Below the pieces are notes generated by a model. The model did not search any database and had not been told where the DNA came from. It saw only the letters and a program-made list of their open reading frames with translations. A DNA stretch of 52,799 nucleotides. Source: an uncultured Gemmatimonadota bacterium. Lineage in GTDB: Bacteria; Gemmatimonadota; Gemmatimonadetes; Gemmatimonadales; Gemmatimonadaceae. The stretch covers positions 1 through 52,799 of the forward strand of contig CAMLEQ010000001.1 in assembly GCA_946479015.1 (NCBI GenBank), in the 5' to 3' direction. This document shows positions 25,401 to 33,146 of this stretch, piece by piece (the first letter of the stretch is position 1; each line of letters begins with the position of its first letter). Both the position numbers and the translations under genes were made by a program.

Positions 25401-25957
25401 GCCGGCACGTCCCGCAGGAGGAACACGCCCTCGTCGTTGCCGATCACGCGCTGCTTCGTGCCGTCCACCTCCACCATCGCCTGCGGCACGGGCGCGTTGG
25501 TGGCGGAGTCCACCACGCGGCCGCGCACGGTGGCCGAGTCCTGCAGCTCCGCCGCCGTCGGCACGCGCTTGAGGACCACCACCTGCCCGCCGCGCGTCAC
25601 GAACGCCTTGATGTCCGTGCCCGCGAGCGCCTGCCGGAGCGCCGCGCCGAGCGTGATCCGGGTCGCGTGCAGCGTCACGCGCGCCGCGCGTGACACCACG
25701 CTCTCGTCGTACATCAGGTGTCCGCCCGCCTGCCGCGCGAACTCGCGGAGCGCATCGCGCAGCGGGACGTCGTGCAGATCGACCGACATCACCGACCGCA
25801 GCACCGGCACATCGGCGTCGACCGGCGCCGGCGTGATGAACTGTCCGGTCGCCGGGGTCACGTCCACGGCGGCGACGCCGGCGATGCTCTGCGCTCGCGC
25901 CAGTCGGCCGGTGAACGTGCTCAGTGCGACACACGCAAGTACACTCCACATGCGCAC
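22490..25957 (-). CDS. SusC/RagA TonB-dependent transporter with STN domain (cassette A)
   Basis: The 1155-residue protein has a signal peptide, an STN signalling domain (about 56-120; DVPLRDALREFARQAGG), a carboxypeptidase-like beta domain (about 132-215; VRGRVVDSATNAPVPQAMVEV), a plug (about 225-360; IIIVDGIRIS, GVIIIKTK) and a barrel ending in YGVRVQLQF with the usual terminal Phe. The STN domain is what TonB receptors use to signal to a FecR anti-sigma, and a FecR/ECF pair lies directly upstream. I choose the GTG at 25957 because GGAGAG precedes it by 6 bases; the ATG two codons later is an alternative. It forms the import pore with SusD. Confidence 0.9.
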   Translation of the reverse strand: MRMWSVLACVALSTFTGRLARAQSIAGVAAVDVTPATGQFITPAPVDADVPVLRSVMSVDLHDVPLRDALREFARQAGGHLMYDESVVSRAARVTLHATRITLGAALRQALAGTDIKAFVTRGGQVVVLKRVPTAAELQDSATVRGRVVDSATNAPVPQAMVEVDGTKQRVIGNDEGVFLLRDVPAGTHVITAHRLGYKPVRVTIVLAAGADTTIRLALTKVASVLQEVVTTGAGERQKLEVGNSIVTVNADSVMSVTPAATVSQLLANRLPGLLATPGSGAVGAPTRLRIRGLSSIESDNAPIIIVDGIRISNDAKSEVNNSMYAGVVGGTGANNLSSRLDDIDPNTIESIEVMKGPAASTLYGSQAANGVIIIKTKQGHAGPPRWNVYADRRELTQVKDYDYPVQQLGYPLAGGAGPNPNCGIVGISNGSCIPIPGKILGFNMLRDPRFTPQANGYTQSFGANVSGGNEGLQYFLGGTYLDQLGTAKLPDVNINYIEAGRGGQPLAEETIRPNARTDASATARITGRFLGNSHFAIGTSFMSENQRVGNDGMSGLLTAPRFPTDTSPVAGWDNWYGSRTESLKHVIGDANINWQPKWWGGNVFSGTFTYGWDFSLNDDQYYAARGSCKPLCNGSQDQGLKGYINGGRRSDLEQTLTVGGSVNLPVASWLETQSRFGGNYQKSTTYELYGNASDLGVGRKFYTARGTKFISDIGDEQALAGWYFEEQLNMRRNRLFFTVGLRQDAASSLGETVKPIYAKYNASWVLSEEPFFPFKDHISLFRIRFATGNAGVMPSSTAKLRTYAMQGNYVLDNGSPTGDFAELGSPGNPGLRPEHSREYEGGFEMELFQSRLSLDATWYRKYTWDAIDRGPVAGSLGPAVVRPELLNVGDVVNHGFELGATVRVLDRDPVSYSITGNVTSRSNKLQKIAPGMVTFLSLSASGDLYTGNDSRIVEGYPLFGRWARPILGWNDDDHNGIISPNEVRVGDSLTYVGPTEPKYTAYMSHHLGFLRNRLTVDANFAYSNGMTQFNQLRKSMLSSLAIGQGFGSLKDQACIAAAQQSWPHPSTDWCFMETVKVLRFQDLSVGYMLPQRIAASVGAKSATVRFTASNLTHWSNYHGMDPGINTTPVSGNAVVAGSAFAAPREYGVRVQLQF

Positions 25958-26082
25958 GATCCACTCTCCAGAAGTGGGGGAGTCAGGAGGGAAGCGAGAG
26001 GATTGGTCTGCGGTGCGGCTCGCCGGACGGTGCGGCGCCGCGGCCGCCGGAGGCGGCGCGCGGCACCCGGTCCGGCGGGTGG

Positions 26083-27162
26083 TCAGCGCGGCGCGAGGAT
26101 CAGCTCGCGCCCGCCTCCCGGACGTTCGTACTTCGCATCGAGCAGGAACGCGAGGCCGCTCAGGAGCTGGTCCATGTCGCCAGCCGTGAACGAGCCGGTG
26201 AAGCGCCTCCTCGCGAGCGAGGAGTCCTCGAGACGGATCTTCAGATCGAACTGCCGCTCCAGCACGGGAAGCGCCTCGCCGAGCGTGACGTTGTCGAACT
26301 CGATCACGCCGTCGATCCAACTGAAGTAGCGGTCCACGGACACGTGCCGCACGGCGGTCACCTCGCCCCCGGCGGCGAGGCGCCCCACGTCGCCGGCGCC
26401 GAGCATCACCGCGGTGGACTCGGCGCCGCGCAGGGAGACCTGCCCCTCCGACACCGCCACGTGCTCGGCCGCATCGCTGTCGTAGGCGACGACGACGAAG
26501 CGCGTGCCCACGTCCTCCACCACGCCGCGCGCGGTGTGGATGCGGAGCGGATGCGCGGCCTCGTGCGTGACCTCGAAGTACGCCTGCCCCTCGAGAAAGA
26601 GATCGCGCGCCGGCCGGTCGTAGCTCGCGGGGATGCGCAGCGTGCTCGCCGCGCCGAGGATCACCTTGGAGCCATCGGCCAGCCGCAGCTCCGCCCGCTC
26701 CCCACGCTCGGTGGTGTAAGTGCGCATGGGCGGCGGTGCGCTCGCCACGGGGCGCGGTGGCACGACGGGCTGCCGGATGAGGAGTACGCCCGCCCCCACC
26801 ACCACGGCGGCCGCCGCGGCGCGGAGGGGCACGCTCGCCCACCAGGAGCGCCGTGTGGGTGGCACGAGCGCCAGCGTCCGCGTGTTCCGCGGCGCGTGCG
26901 TGGCGCCGGCGCTCGCGGCTGCGTGCCCCTCGCCCTCGAGCTGCCGCGTCATCTCGCGGCGGAGCGCGTCGATGTCCCACACCGGACCGCGCGGGAGCGC
27001 CGCGAGCTCCCACGCCCGCGTGAGCCGCTCCACCTCCTGGCGGTTCCGCTGGTCGGCCGCCATCCAGCGGTCGACCAGCGCGCGCTCACCAACGCTCGCG
27101 TCGCCTTCGATGTATCTGAGGAGCACGGCGGAATCGATCGTTTCGTTCACGACGGTGCTCAT
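26083..27162 (-). CDS. FecR family anti-sigma factor / surface-signal transducer
   Basis: The 359-residue protein spans the inner membrane once (about 108-128; LRAAAAAVVVGAGVLLI). Its cytoplasmic N-terminus (1-80) should hold the sigma factor. Its periplasmic part has a FecR domain (about 145-250; ERGERAELRLADGSKVILGA, EGQAYFEV, GTRF) and a DUF4974/STN-like C-terminus (about 270-355; VTLGEALPVLERQFDLKI). It receives a signal from the STN domain of the SusC encoded 125 bp downstream and releases the ECF sigma factor. The ATG at 27162 lacks a strong ribosome site. Confidence 0.9.
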   Translation of the reverse strand: MSTVVNETIDSAVLLRYIEGDASVGERALVDRWMAADQRNRQEVERLTRAWELAALPRGPVWDIDALRREMTRQLEGEGHAAASAGATHAPRNTRTLALVPPTRRSWWASVPLRAAAAAVVVGAGVLLIRQPVVPPRPVASAPPPMRTYTTERGERAELRLADGSKVILGAASTLRIPASYDRPARDLFLEGQAYFEVTHEAAHPLRIHTARGVVEDVGTRFVVVAYDSDAAEHVAVSEGQVSLRGAESTAVMLGAGDVGRLAAGGEVTAVRHVSVDRYFSWIDGVIEFDNVTLGEALPVLERQFDLKIRLEDSSLARRRFTGSFTAGDMDQLLSGLAFLLDAKYERPGGGRELILAPR

Positions 27163-27248
27163 GAGTGAACTCGGAAAGTCATGCCGAGTATGACGTGTCC
27201 AGGACCGGCGACCCTACAGCGCGTTTTCGCGGCCGCCCGCCGCGCCCC

Positions 27249-27827
27249 TCACTTGGGGCGGCGGCAGGGGGACGAGCGCCAGTCGGAGAGCTGCTGGCGC
27301 AGCGCGGCGAAGGCGCGGACCATGTTCATCTCCACCGCCTTCACCGACACGCCGAGCACCTCGGCCGCTTCCGCGTACGAGAGCTGCTGCTGGCGCACGA
27401 GCACGAACGTCTCGCGGCAGCGCCGCGGCAGCGATGCCACGGCGTGATCGAGCGCGCGCAGCAGGTCCGCCTCGCTCAGGTGGTCGTCGGCGCACTCGGC
27501 GCTCGGGAACGAGGCGAACGTGTCGTCATCGTCCCCCACGGCCTGCTGCAGCTCGTGCCGCGCGGCGGTGGTGCGCCGGTAGTTGGTGATGCAGTTGCGC
27601 AGCGCTCGGAAGAGATACGAGCGGAGGGAGTGGGTGAGCACCCACTTCTGCCGGTGCTTCCACAGCTTGAGGAAGAGGTCCTGCACCGCCTCCTCGGCGA
27701 GCTCGCGGGATCGGAGCTGCGCGAAGGCGAATCGGAGCAGCCCCGGCGCGAACTCGGCGTAGAGCATCTCGAACGCCGCCGCATCGCTCGCTCGAATGCG
27801 CGCTACCAGATCCTGCTCGGGGTCCAT
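27249..27827 (-). CDS. ECF RNA polymerase sigma factor
   Basis: This 192-residue protein has sigma region 2 (about 25-90; LAEEAVQDLFLKLWKHR) and region 4 (about 130-185; LPRRCRETFVLVRQQ, LSYAEAAEVLGVSVKAVEMNM), and belongs with ECF factors paired with FecR. It should direct transcription of the FecR-SusC-SusD cassette. The ATG at 27827 is used; an in-frame ATG at 27875 with GAGG upstream is also possible and would add 16 residues. The gap to FecR is 86 bp. Confidence 0.9.
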   Translation of the reverse strand: MDPEQDLVARIRASDAAAFEMLYAEFAPGLLRFAFAQLRSRELAEEAVQDLFLKLWKHRQKWVLTHSLRSYLFRALRNCITNYRRTTAARHELQQAVGDDDDTFASFPSAECADDHLSEADLLRALDHAVASLPRRCRETFVLVRQQQLSYAEAAEVLGVSVKAVEMNMVRAFAALRQQLSDWRSSPCRRPK

Positions 27828-28225
27828 CGGCAGACCTTGGACGGCTGCGCAGCCGTCCACCAACAGATACGACATGACACCTCGCGACGAGTGGATGGAC
27901 GAACGTCGGCCGATCCATACAACACGACGAGTGCGATCCCGCTCGCTGGACGCCGCCGGCGTCGCGCGCGCGCGCGGCGGGCTCCCGTAGGGAGTGCCCG
28001 GCGCACCGCGATGCGCGTGGCGAGGTGGCGTCCATCGATCTCTTCGATGCGCTGAGGACGTGCGGTGGGCACGAGAGGTGATGCGGGGACGTGCGCGGGC
28101 GCGCGGAAGCGCGCGTCCGCTCACATCGCAAGACGCGCGTTCCGCAGCATCCCCTACGTCCGACCTTAAGAAATGTTGAGCGCGAGTGGACGACATCCGT
28201 TCATCGTCCACTTGCGCATGCAACA
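27828..28225. other. Intergenic region upstream of the sigma factor
   Basis: This 398-bp stretch must hold the promoter for the sigma factor and the end of the M16 message. A hairpin AGTGGACGA (28186-28194) / TCGTCCACT (28205-28213) follows the M16 stop on the minus strand and may end that transcript, though without a U-tract. A GC-only tract with alternating CG lies near 27966-27980. Less GC-rich sequence near 28165-28180 (CTTAAGAAATGTT) is the only AT island. I see no gene. Confidence 0.4.
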
Positions 28226-31081
28226 TCAGTTCACGGTCGGCGCCGGAGCGAGGGAGAGCTGCACGTAGTTGTCGCTGGTGAGGTATTCCTTCGCCGCGCG
28301 CTGGATCGCGTCGGCGGTGAGCGCCTGCCCGCCGCCCGGCGGCTGCGGCGCCGCGATGCTCGCGAAGTCCCACCCCTCGCGCGCGTAGCTCGCGAGCATC
28401 GAGAGCCAGTAGCCGTTCTGGCGCAGCCCGGTCTCGCGGCCGCGCTCCTGCTGCTCGGCGACGTCGTGGACCTCCTGCGCCGTCGGCCCCTTCTGCTGCA
28501 GATCGTGGATCGTCGCGAGCACCGCCCGCGTGAGCTCATCCACCCGCTCCGGCGCCGAGCCGAAGGCCACCGTGATCTCGTAGCGCGTCAGCGGGTGCGT
28601 CGTCAGCGCCGTCCCCACCGACGGCGAGTACGTGCCGCCCATCTCCTCGCGCAGCCGCTCCGTGAGCCGCCGCTGCAGCACCTGCGCGAGCGCGTTCAGC
28701 ACGTACTCGCGCTCCGGCGTCACCGGCGCCGTCCCCGTGAAGTACAGCCGCGTGTCGGCCTTCGGCTCCGTCCCCGCGAGCACCATCCGGTGCACCACTC
28801 CCGTGGGCGGACGGATCCCCATGTCCACCGGCGCCTCGTGCCGACCCAGCGAGGGGAGCCCGCCGATGTAGCGCTCCACCAGCGGGCGGATCGAATCGGG
28901 ATCGAACGCGCCCACGATCACGAAGGTGAAGTCGCTCGCATCCGCGAACCGGTCGCGGAAGAACGCCAGCGCCTTCCGCGCGTCGAGCGAGTCCACCATG
29001 GCCGTGGTGATGGGACGCGCCCTCCAGTTGTGCTGGGTCATCACCGCCACGATCGAGTCGGCGAACCGCGCGCCGGGGCTGGCCGAGCGGTTGGCCAGGT
29101 TGGAGCGGAGCGCCTTCTTGTACGCCGCCACGGCCGCCGTGTCCACGCGCGGGGCCGTGAACTGCAGGTAGAGCAGCTGGAAGATGGTATCCATGTTGCG
29201 CGGGGAGCCGCTGGCGCTGATCCCCTCCCCCGCATCGTCGATCGACGCGCCGACGCTCACCACCTTGCCGGCGAGCCGCTTCTGGAGATCGTTGCGCGAG
29301 AAGTCGGCCAGCCCGCCCACCGAGAGGATCGACGTCGCGAACCGCGCATCCAGGAAGAGCGAGTCGGGGGCGAGCGACACCCCGCCGGGGCCGTAGCCGG
29401 TGATCGCGATCTGGTCGAGGTTGAAGTCCGTCGGCTTCAGGATCACGTGCACGCCGTTGGCCAGCGTCCACTCGCGCGCCCCCACCGAGTCGAGCTTCTG
29501 CTCCTTCACCACCGCGCCGGGCTTCGGCTCCGCCGCCACGAGCGGCGCGTCCTTCAGCGACTCCTGGTACGGCGCCAGCTTCATCGCGCGCACGGAGTCG
29601 AAGATCGCCAGCAGCCCCTCGCGCGTCGGCACGCGCAGGCCGGCCTTCCTGGGGAGCGTCGCCAGCACCACGCGATTCTCGGTGCTCCGCCACACCGGCG
29701 CGATCGCGTTCACATCGGCCAGCTCGATCTTCGGCAGGAGCTCGCGAGCCAGCGAGAGCGACGTGCCCACGCTCGGGATCGGCGCGCCGGTGAGGTAGTT
29801 CGAGATGTAGCTCTGCGCGTACGCCCCCGACGTGATCGCGGCGCGCGCCGCGTAACGGCTCTCGTACCCGCGGAGCACCGACGTCTTCGCCCGCTCGAGC
29901 TCCGCCGGGGTGAAGCCGTGCTGCGCCACCCGCTCCAACTCCGTCAGGAGCGCCTTCAGCCCGGTCTCGATGCCGTTCTCCGGCACCGATGCCGTGAACG
30001 AGTGCACCGTGGTCGCCCGGACCACCGTCCCGGTCGCCGAGCTGGCGCTCAGGAACGGCGCGTCGGAGCGCTGCGCGATCTCGTTGAGGCGCTCCTGGAG
30101 CATCCGGTGGAAGAGCGACTCCACGAGCGAGCGCCGGTACGCGGCGATCGTCCCCTCATCCGTGCGCGGCGCGAGCTTGTACAGCACCTGCACGCTCGAG
30201 CCGGTGGCCTCCGTGTCGGTGACGATGGACACCAGGGGGTCGTGGTTGTCGGGGAGCGGGTGGCTCGGCCGCGGGCGCGGATGGCTCGCCGCGGGGATCG
30301 CCCCGAACTCCGAGCGGATCGCCGCCACCACCGAATCCTTGTCGAAGTCCCCCACCGCTACCACCGCCATCAGGTCCGGGCGGTACCAGTCGTGGTAGAA
30401 GCGCGCGATCTCCGGGCGCTGCGCCGTCTTGATCCGCTCCGGCAGTCCGATCGGCAGCCGCTCGGCGTACGGCGAGCCCTGGAAGAGCACCGAGTCGTGC
30501 CGCTCCATGATGCGCGCGCCGGCGCCGCGGCGCCCGCGCCACTCCTCGAGCACCACGCCGCGCTCGGCCTCGATCTCCTTCGGGTCGAGCGTGATCGCGT
30601 GTGCCCAGTCGCCGAGGATGTCCAGCCCCGTCTTCAGGATCCGCGTCGTGTCCGTCGGCACGGTGAACTGGTAGATCGTCTCGTCGTAGTTGGTGCCCGC
30701 GTTCAGGTCGTTGCCGAAGCGCATCCCCACCGACTGCAGGTAGTCGACGATCTCGTGCTTCTGGAAGTGCTCCGTGCCGTTGAAGGCCATGTGCTCGAGG
30801 AAGTGCGCGAGCCCGCGCTGGTCGTCGTCCTCGAGCACGGAGCCGGCATTCACGACGAGCCGCAGCTCGGCGCGCTTCTCCGGCTTGGCGTTCCGCCGCA
30901 CGTAGTAGCGCAGGCCGTTCGGCAGTACGCCGGTGGCCACGGCGGTGTCGGCGGGGATGTCCTCCGCCACCGGTGACACTGTGGCGTGGCTCGATGCCGG
31001 CGGCGTCGAGCACCCGGCCGCCAGGGCGGTCGAGGCGACGAGCAGGATGGCGGCGGAGCGACGGATGTGGTGTGGGCGCAT
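28226..31081 (-). CDS. M16 family zinc metallopeptidase, lipoprotein (beside cassette A)
   Basis: The 951-residue protein is a full two-unit pitrilysin/insulinase-type peptidase. The inverted zinc motif is H93-F-L-E96-H97 and the third ligand fits E173 in EAERGVVLEE, 76 residues after H97 as in the family. The signal ALAAGC suggests a lipoprotein facing the periplasm. The second half (about 500-950) keeps the fold without a zinc motif, as usual. M16 enzymes cut peptides and unfolded proteins. The ATG at 31081 opens the signal peptide. It lies upstream of the sigma-FecR-cassette A block on the same strand, separated by 398 bp. A close paralogue is at 39500-42466. Confidence 0.9.
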   Translation of the reverse strand: MRPHHIRRSAAILLVASTALAAGCSTPPASSHATVSPVAEDIPADTAVATGVLPNGLRYYVRRNAKPEKRAELRLVVNAGSVLEDDDQRGLAHFLEHMAFNGTEHFQKHEIVDYLQSVGMRFGNDLNAGTNYDETIYQFTVPTDTTRILKTGLDILGDWAHAITLDPKEIEAERGVVLEEWRGRRGAGARIMERHDSVLFQGSPYAERLPIGLPERIKTAQRPEIARFYHDWYRPDLMAVVAVGDFDKDSVVAAIRSEFGAIPAASHPRPRPSHPLPDNHDPLVSIVTDTEATGSSVQVLYKLAPRTDEGTIAAYRRSLVESLFHRMLQERLNEIAQRSDAPFLSASSATGTVVRATTVHSFTASVPENGIETGLKALLTELERVAQHGFTPAELERAKTSVLRGYESRYAARAAITSGAYAQSYISNYLTGAPIPSVGTSLSLARELLPKIELADVNAIAPVWRSTENRVVLATLPRKAGLRVPTREGLLAIFDSVRAMKLAPYQESLKDAPLVAAEPKPGAVVKEQKLDSVGAREWTLANGVHVILKPTDFNLDQIAITGYGPGGVSLAPDSLFLDARFATSILSVGGLADFSRNDLQKRLAGKVVSVGASIDDAGEGISASGSPRNMDTIFQLLYLQFTAPRVDTAAVAAYKKALRSNLANRSASPGARFADSIVAVMTQHNWRARPITTAMVDSLDARKALAFFRDRFADASDFTFVIVGAFDPDSIRPLVERYIGGLPSLGRHEAPVDMGIRPPTGVVHRMVLAGTEPKADTRLYFTGTAPVTPEREYVLNALAQVLQRRLTERLREEMGGTYSPSVGTALTTHPLTRYEITVAFGSAPERVDELTRAVLATIHDLQQKGPTAQEVHDVAEQQERGRETGLRQNGYWLSMLASYAREGWDFASIAAPQPPGGGQALTADAIQRAAKEYLTSDNYVQLSLAPAPTVN

Positions 31082-31246
31082 GGGCCAGAGCTGAAGTTGG
31101 GCCGCTCGAACGCGTGCGATGCGTGGGAGCGAGGTGTGACCTGAGAGACGCGCGCCTGGCACGGTGGCCAGCAGCGGCTGTATGGGATTGACGCTATGGG
31201 ACAGCGCGCCCCCTACAAGCGGCGCGCTTGCGTTACGCGATCTTCG

Positions 31247-32542
31247 TCATGGTGCGCCACGCAGGCGTCGCGATGCCCATTCGAGCAGCAACGCCGTGCA
31301 GAAGAGCGCGAACTGCCACGACGCGGGGATGCCGCGGCGCGGATCGATGTTGGCGGGGGGCGGCGCCGAAGGGCCAAGGCGCGCCACGAGGTGCGCGAGC
31401 GGCGCCTCGTCCACCGGGCCATCGGTCGCGCGCGGCGTCCGCCCCCCGGGCGCGACGCTCGCCACGAGATCGGCCCACCACTCCCGGTGGGCCTCGAGGC
31501 CGGCGTCGCCGCCCACCATGCGCCATCGCCAGGTGTCCTCGTACCCGATCTCGGCCACGCGCCCGCGGTCCACCCGGCGCGCCGCGACTGCCACCAGGCT
31601 GTCGCGCCGCTCCACCGGGATCGCGGCGGCGGCGAGGGCGATGGGCGTGAGCGCGAGCGCGCGGCGTGGTGCGGTGGGCACGGAGTCGAACGGTTGAGCC
31701 GCCGGAAGCTCCTTCCCCGGCGTGCCGGCACGCAGCGCCGTGAACGCGCCGGCGGCGGCCGTGTGCGCCGGCACCACCAGACCGCCGCCGGCGCGCACGT
31801 ACGACACGATCTGCCCGGCGTACCGCAGCGCCGTGGTGTCGAGCGCGATCACCGCCGCGTACGTCGCGGTGTCGATGCGCGTGACGAGCCCCTGGTGCAC
31901 GTCACCCTTCGGTGACAGCACGAGCCGCGCGTCCACCTTCCACCCCTGCTCCTCGAGCGCCGCGGTGACGAACTTGCTCTCCCACCCGGCGCGGCCGAGC
32001 ACGAGCAGCTTCCCGAGCGACAGCGAGTCGCGCACAGGCGCGCGCGCCGATTCCCACCCCGACCGCACGCGCACCGCCGACGGCGCCGAGCGCGCGAGGA
32101 AGCGCGCCCCCGCCGCGCCGGTGCGGATGGAGTCGAGCACCCCGAACCGGTCGGCGAGGATCACCGTGGTGCCGGAGGGCGCGGCCACCCACACGCCGGT
32201 CCCTCCAGTGGGATCGGCGATCGGCTCGGCCACCGCCGCCAGCGGCAGCGCCCCCTTCCCGCTCCAGCTCGTGCGCGTCCCCGCCCCGCCGAGCGCCGAC
32301 AGCCAGTCGCGCTGCACGGGGGAGAGCGCGGTGTCGATCACCGCGTGCACGCGCTCCGGCGCGCGGGTCGTGCTCCAGCGCGCGAGCGCCGCCGGCAGCT
32401 CCCGCACCGTCACCGACTCGGCGGGGGGCGCGTGACGGCGGAGCGACTGGATGAACAGCCAGAGCAGGATGAGCAGCGCCAGCGCGTGCGCCGCGCGCTC
32501 GAGCGCGCGGCGCGTCCCGCTTCCGTCAACGCGTGAGGGCAT
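31247..32542 (-). CDS. Membrane protein with glutamine-amidotransferase-like domain (MoxR/Bat operon)
   Basis: The 431-residue protein has a transmembrane helix at about 15-33 (ALALLILLWLFIQSL), a large extracytoplasmic part and a second helix near the C-terminus (about 410-425). The middle holds LLVLGRAGWESKFVTAALEEQGWKV-type alpha/beta repeats and a VSYVRAGGGLVVPA loop, as in Bat-operon proteins with a class I glutamine-amidotransferase-like fold that lack the catalytic Cys. It is the last gene of the operon and its start overlaps the DUF4159 gene by 17 bp. A short hairpin, GCGCGCC/GGCGCGC (31204-31227), follows downstream. Function unknown. Confidence 0.65.
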   Translation of the reverse strand: MPSRVDGSGTRRALERAAHALALLILLWLFIQSLRRHAPPAESVTVRELPAALARWSTTRAPERVHAVIDTALSPVQRDWLSALGGAGTRTSWSGKGALPLAAVAEPIADPTGGTGVWVAAPSGTTVILADRFGVLDSIRTGAAGARFLARSAPSAVRVRSGWESARAPVRDSLSLGKLLVLGRAGWESKFVTAALEEQGWKVDARLVLSPKGDVHQGLVTRIDTATYAAVIALDTTALRYAGQIVSYVRAGGGLVVPAHTAAAGAFTALRAGTPGKELPAAQPFDSVPTAPRRALALTPIALAAAAIPVERRDSLVAVAARRVDRGRVAEIGYEDTWRWRMVGGDAGLEAHREWWADLVASVAPGGRTPRATDGPVDEAPLAHLVARLGPSAPPPANIDPRRGIPASWQFALFCTALLLEWASRRLRGAP

Positions 32543-33146
32543 ACACCACCAGGTTCGCGCCGAATCGCACGGGGTCCTGCGGCCCCCGGAACACCATCTC
32601 CCGCGTGTGGGGGCGCATCGACCACTCCGAGCTGTAGTCCTTGTTGCTGTACACGACGTCGATGCGGCCGTCGTGCATCACGCCCTTCAGGTGCTCGTGC
32701 ACGATGTTGTCCCCCCAGCCGTTCAGCTCCTGCTGCGTGGGCGGCGGCCCATCCTCGAAGGTGAAGAAGGCGCGGTAGAGCACGTGGTCGTTCGGGATCT
32801 GCACCAGCTTCCCGAACATCTTCTCCAGCTCCGCCGTCATGGTGTGGTGGAAGATCCCGTCGATGTCGTGGTTGTGGTCGTCCACGAACAGGAAGCCTCC
32901 CCGGTCCACGTATCGCTTCAGGTTCCGGCGCTCGGCGATGGTGAAGAACACCGGCAGGTGGCCGGTCAGGAACAGGAACGGGTACTCGAACAGCTCGTCC
33001 GAGTCGATACGCACGTTCACGCCCGAGGGACTCAGCTCGAGCGATGTGTACTTCGCGAGGATGTCGATCACGTTGGGGGGGAGGAGCGCGGCGCTCTCCC
33101 AGTCCCCTGACGCGTAGATCCCCGTGGCGAACGTGAATGGCTTCAT
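32526..33146 (-). CDS. DUF4159 domain protein
   Basis: This 206-residue protein matches DUF4159: DWESAALLPPNVIDILAKYT, YPFLFLTGHLPVFF, GGFLFVDDHNHD and the RIDVVYSNKDYSSEW region. The fold resembles a class I amidotransferase without activity. In this kind of operon DUF4159 proteins go with MoxR AAA ATPases and von Willebrand proteins. Its ATG overlaps the stop of the DUF4175 gene by 4 bp (ATGA). No signal peptide is seen. Confidence 0.8.
   Translation of the reverse strand: MKPFTFATGIYASGDWESAALLPPNVIDILAKYTSLELSPSGVNVRIDSDELFEYPFLFLTGHLPVFFTIAERRNLKRYVDRGGFLFVDDHNHDIDGIFHHTMTAELEKMFGKLVQIPNDHVLYRAFFTFEDGPPPTQQELNGWGDNIVHEHLKGVMHDGRIDVVYSNKDYSSEWSMRPHTREMVFRGPQDPVRFGANLVVYALTR

Noticed and set aside
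15339..25957. A RiPP precursor peptide near the TldD/TldE genes
   Set aside because: I looked in the gaps of both cassettes for a short Cys/Ser/Gly-rich frame with a ribosome site, as in microcin B17 loci. The gaps are 2-125 bp and hold none, and no heterocycle-forming enzyme is nearby.
27960..27985. Alternating CG tract as a Z-DNA or regulatory element
   Set aside because: Short CG alternations are common in DNA this rich in GC and nothing else marks this one.
28185..28214. Hairpin after the first M16 gene as a firm terminator
   Set aside because: The stem is only 9 bp and no T-run follows on the minus strand, so it is only mentioned within the intergenic entry.
28091..30976. A 961-codon open frame on the plus strand opposite the first M16 gene
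   Set aside because: It is a GC-driven antisense frame rich in Arg, His and Pro with no domain; the minus-strand frame has a full M16 peptidase.
31204..31227. GCGCGCC/GGCGCGC hairpin as terminator of the MoxR-Bat operon
   Set aside because: The stem is 7 bp of a low-complexity sequence and no T-run follows; too weak to list as its own feature.
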